Positions 11,953 to 12,696 of a stretch of 12,696 bases of DNA are shown here, piece by piece. Within the stretch, counting starts at the first letter, position 1, and each line of letters begins with the position of its first letter. The stretch is from Nitrososphaerales archaeon (GTDB lineage: Archaea; Thermoproteota; Nitrososphaeria; Nitrososphaerales; Nitrososphaeraceae). The DNA is taken from positions 1 to 12,696 of the forward strand of contig JARBAV010000395.1 of the NCBI GenBank assembly GCA_029237515.1, given 5' to 3'. Both the position numbers and the translations under genes were made by a program. Under the pieces are notes generated by a model. It worked only from the letters and a program-made list of their open reading frames with translations. It made no database searches and was not told the origin of the DNA.

Positions 11953-12696
11953 TTGGCCTCGATCCTTTCTGAGGGTATCGGATACGTCATACTCCTCGGT
12001 GTCGGATTAATAATGGCGATTGCTGTTACTTTGCTGGTAAGGGTCGAGCACAGATGGCTTGGGACAAGAAAAACATTCGAATGGTTTTACACCGCAGGTA
12101 GAAATGTAAAGACTGGCCTAATAGCAGCTTCTCTAGTCTCTGCATGGACGTGGGCGGCTACCCTTTTACAATCTTCTACTGTAGCATATCAATTCGGCAT
12201 CAGTGGCCCATTTTGGTACGCAGCCGGTGCTAGCATTCAGATGGTACTATTTGGTATACTTGTGATTGAGCTTAAGAGAAAAGCGCCATCATCTCATACC
12301 TTTCCAGAGATAATTAATGCAAGATTTGGGGGGAGTGCTCACAGGGTTTTCCTCTTTTTCGCGCTTATGACCAATACCATTGTAACGGCCATGCTTGTTC
12401 TGGGAGGGGCTGCAGTCATTCAATCGTTGACAGGAGTGAACATCTATGTCGCGTCATTTCTTATTCCCATCGGGGTAATAGTCTATACCTTCTTTGGAGG
12501 TTTGAAGGCGACCTTCTTCGCCGAATATCTTAATGCCGCGTTTATTTTTGGAGTTGTTCTTGTTTTCGTTACTTCAATTTATTTTCTGAATCCAGATTTG
12601 GGAGGCGTGGGCGGGATGTATGAAAAGCTAACGAAAGCTGCTTCACTGAGACCAGTCGCCGGTAATTCTGAAGGTGCGTATCTGACAATGGCTTCT
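11953..12696 (+). CDS. Urea:cation symporter, DUR3 type (SSS family), 5' part, cut by window end
   Basis: The visible 248 codons encode the N-terminal third or so of a sodium:solute symporter. Hydrophobic segments at about residues 8-28 (IGYVILLGVGLIMAIAVTLLV), 50-70, 80-98, 120-142, 152-170 and 180-198 are membrane helices. DUR3-type features are the first loop FEWFYTAGRNVKTGLIAASLVSAWTWAATLLQSS and the segment YEKLTKAASLRP ... GNSEGAYLTMAS at the right edge, so urea is the likely substrate. In ammonia oxidisers urea uptake feeds urease. The start is unusual: the ATG at 11938 is in frame but followed after two codons by TAA (11947-11949), so I take the TTG at 11953 as start. The next in-frame ATG (12013) would remove half of the first helix. 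The gene continues beyond the window. Confidence 0.85.
   Translation, partial: MASILSEGIGYVILLGVGLIMAIAVTLLVRVEHRWLGTRKTFEWFYTAGRNVKTGLIAASLVSAWTWAATLLQSSTVAYQFGISGPFWYAAGASIQMVLFGILVIELKRKAPSSHTFPEIINARFGGSAHRVFLFFALMTNTIVTAMLVLGGAAVIQSLTGVNIYVASFLIPIGVIVYTFFGGLKATFFAEYLNAAFIFGVVLVFVTSIYFLNPDLGGVGGMYEKLTKAASLRPVAGNSEGAYLTMAS

Overview
The window looks like a chromosomal segment from an archaeon, most likely an ammonia-oxidising member of the Nitrososphaeria (Thaumarchaeota). Three things point to archaea: an aIF2-alpha/Nop10 pair, a canonical archaeal/eukaryotic deoxyhypusine synthase, and a geranylgeranyl-reductase-type flavoprotein. Many genes have a TATA-like box 25-30 bp before the start codon and almost no leader, which is the archaeal leaderless pattern. 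A DUR3-type urea transporter, a cobalamin adenosyltransferase and secreted Asn/Thr-rich proteins fit a Nitrososphaera-like lineage. The genus is inference: no amo gene or rRNA is present. The DNA is AT-rich (roughly 40% GC by eye). I saw no mobile element, CRISPR array, rRNA or tRNA.

Layout, left to right. Positions 1-446 hold no convincing gene. Positions 447-1487 (-) encode a geranylgeranyl-reductase-family flavoprotein. Positions 1790-3213 (+) encode two secreted proteins: a parallel beta-helix (NosD/pectate-lyase-like) protein followed by a hairpin terminator, and a small protein packed with N-glycosylation sequons and carrying an internal repeat. Positions 3411-4381 (-) are a translation/RNP operon, aIF2-alpha followed 2 nt later by a 54-residue Nop10. 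Positions 4605-5150 (-) and 5314-5817 (+) are a divergent corrinoid pair: CobO-type cob(I)alamin adenosyltransferase and a soluble MtrA-like corrinoid protein. Positions 5923-7556 (-) hold a GNA1-like acetyltransferase downstream of a divergent deoxyhypusine-synthase-like gene. Positions 7679-8032 (+) encode a BON-domain protein, and 8221-9258 (+) the canonical deoxyhypusine synthase. Positions 9398-10090 (-) encode a class I glutamine amidotransferase. Positions 10297-11205 (+) encode an orphan ParB-like protein, preceded by inverted repeats and a possible 32-residue ORF. Positions 11228-11767 (-) encode an Lrp/AsnC-like regulator whose start codon lies between two copies of a 13-bp direct repeat. 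Positions 11953-12696 (+) are the 5' part of a DUR3-type urea:cation symporter running off the right edge.

Most of this is housekeeping: translation (aIF2-alpha, hypusination of aIF5A), RNA modification (Nop10), lipid saturation and cobalamin metabolism. The items most worth a second look are the MtrA/CobO pair in a presumed non-methanogen, the two deoxyhypusine-synthase paralogs (one without the catalytic-site histidines), the sequon-dense secreted repeat protein, the repeat architecture at the Lrp start codon, and the unusual start region of the urea transporter.
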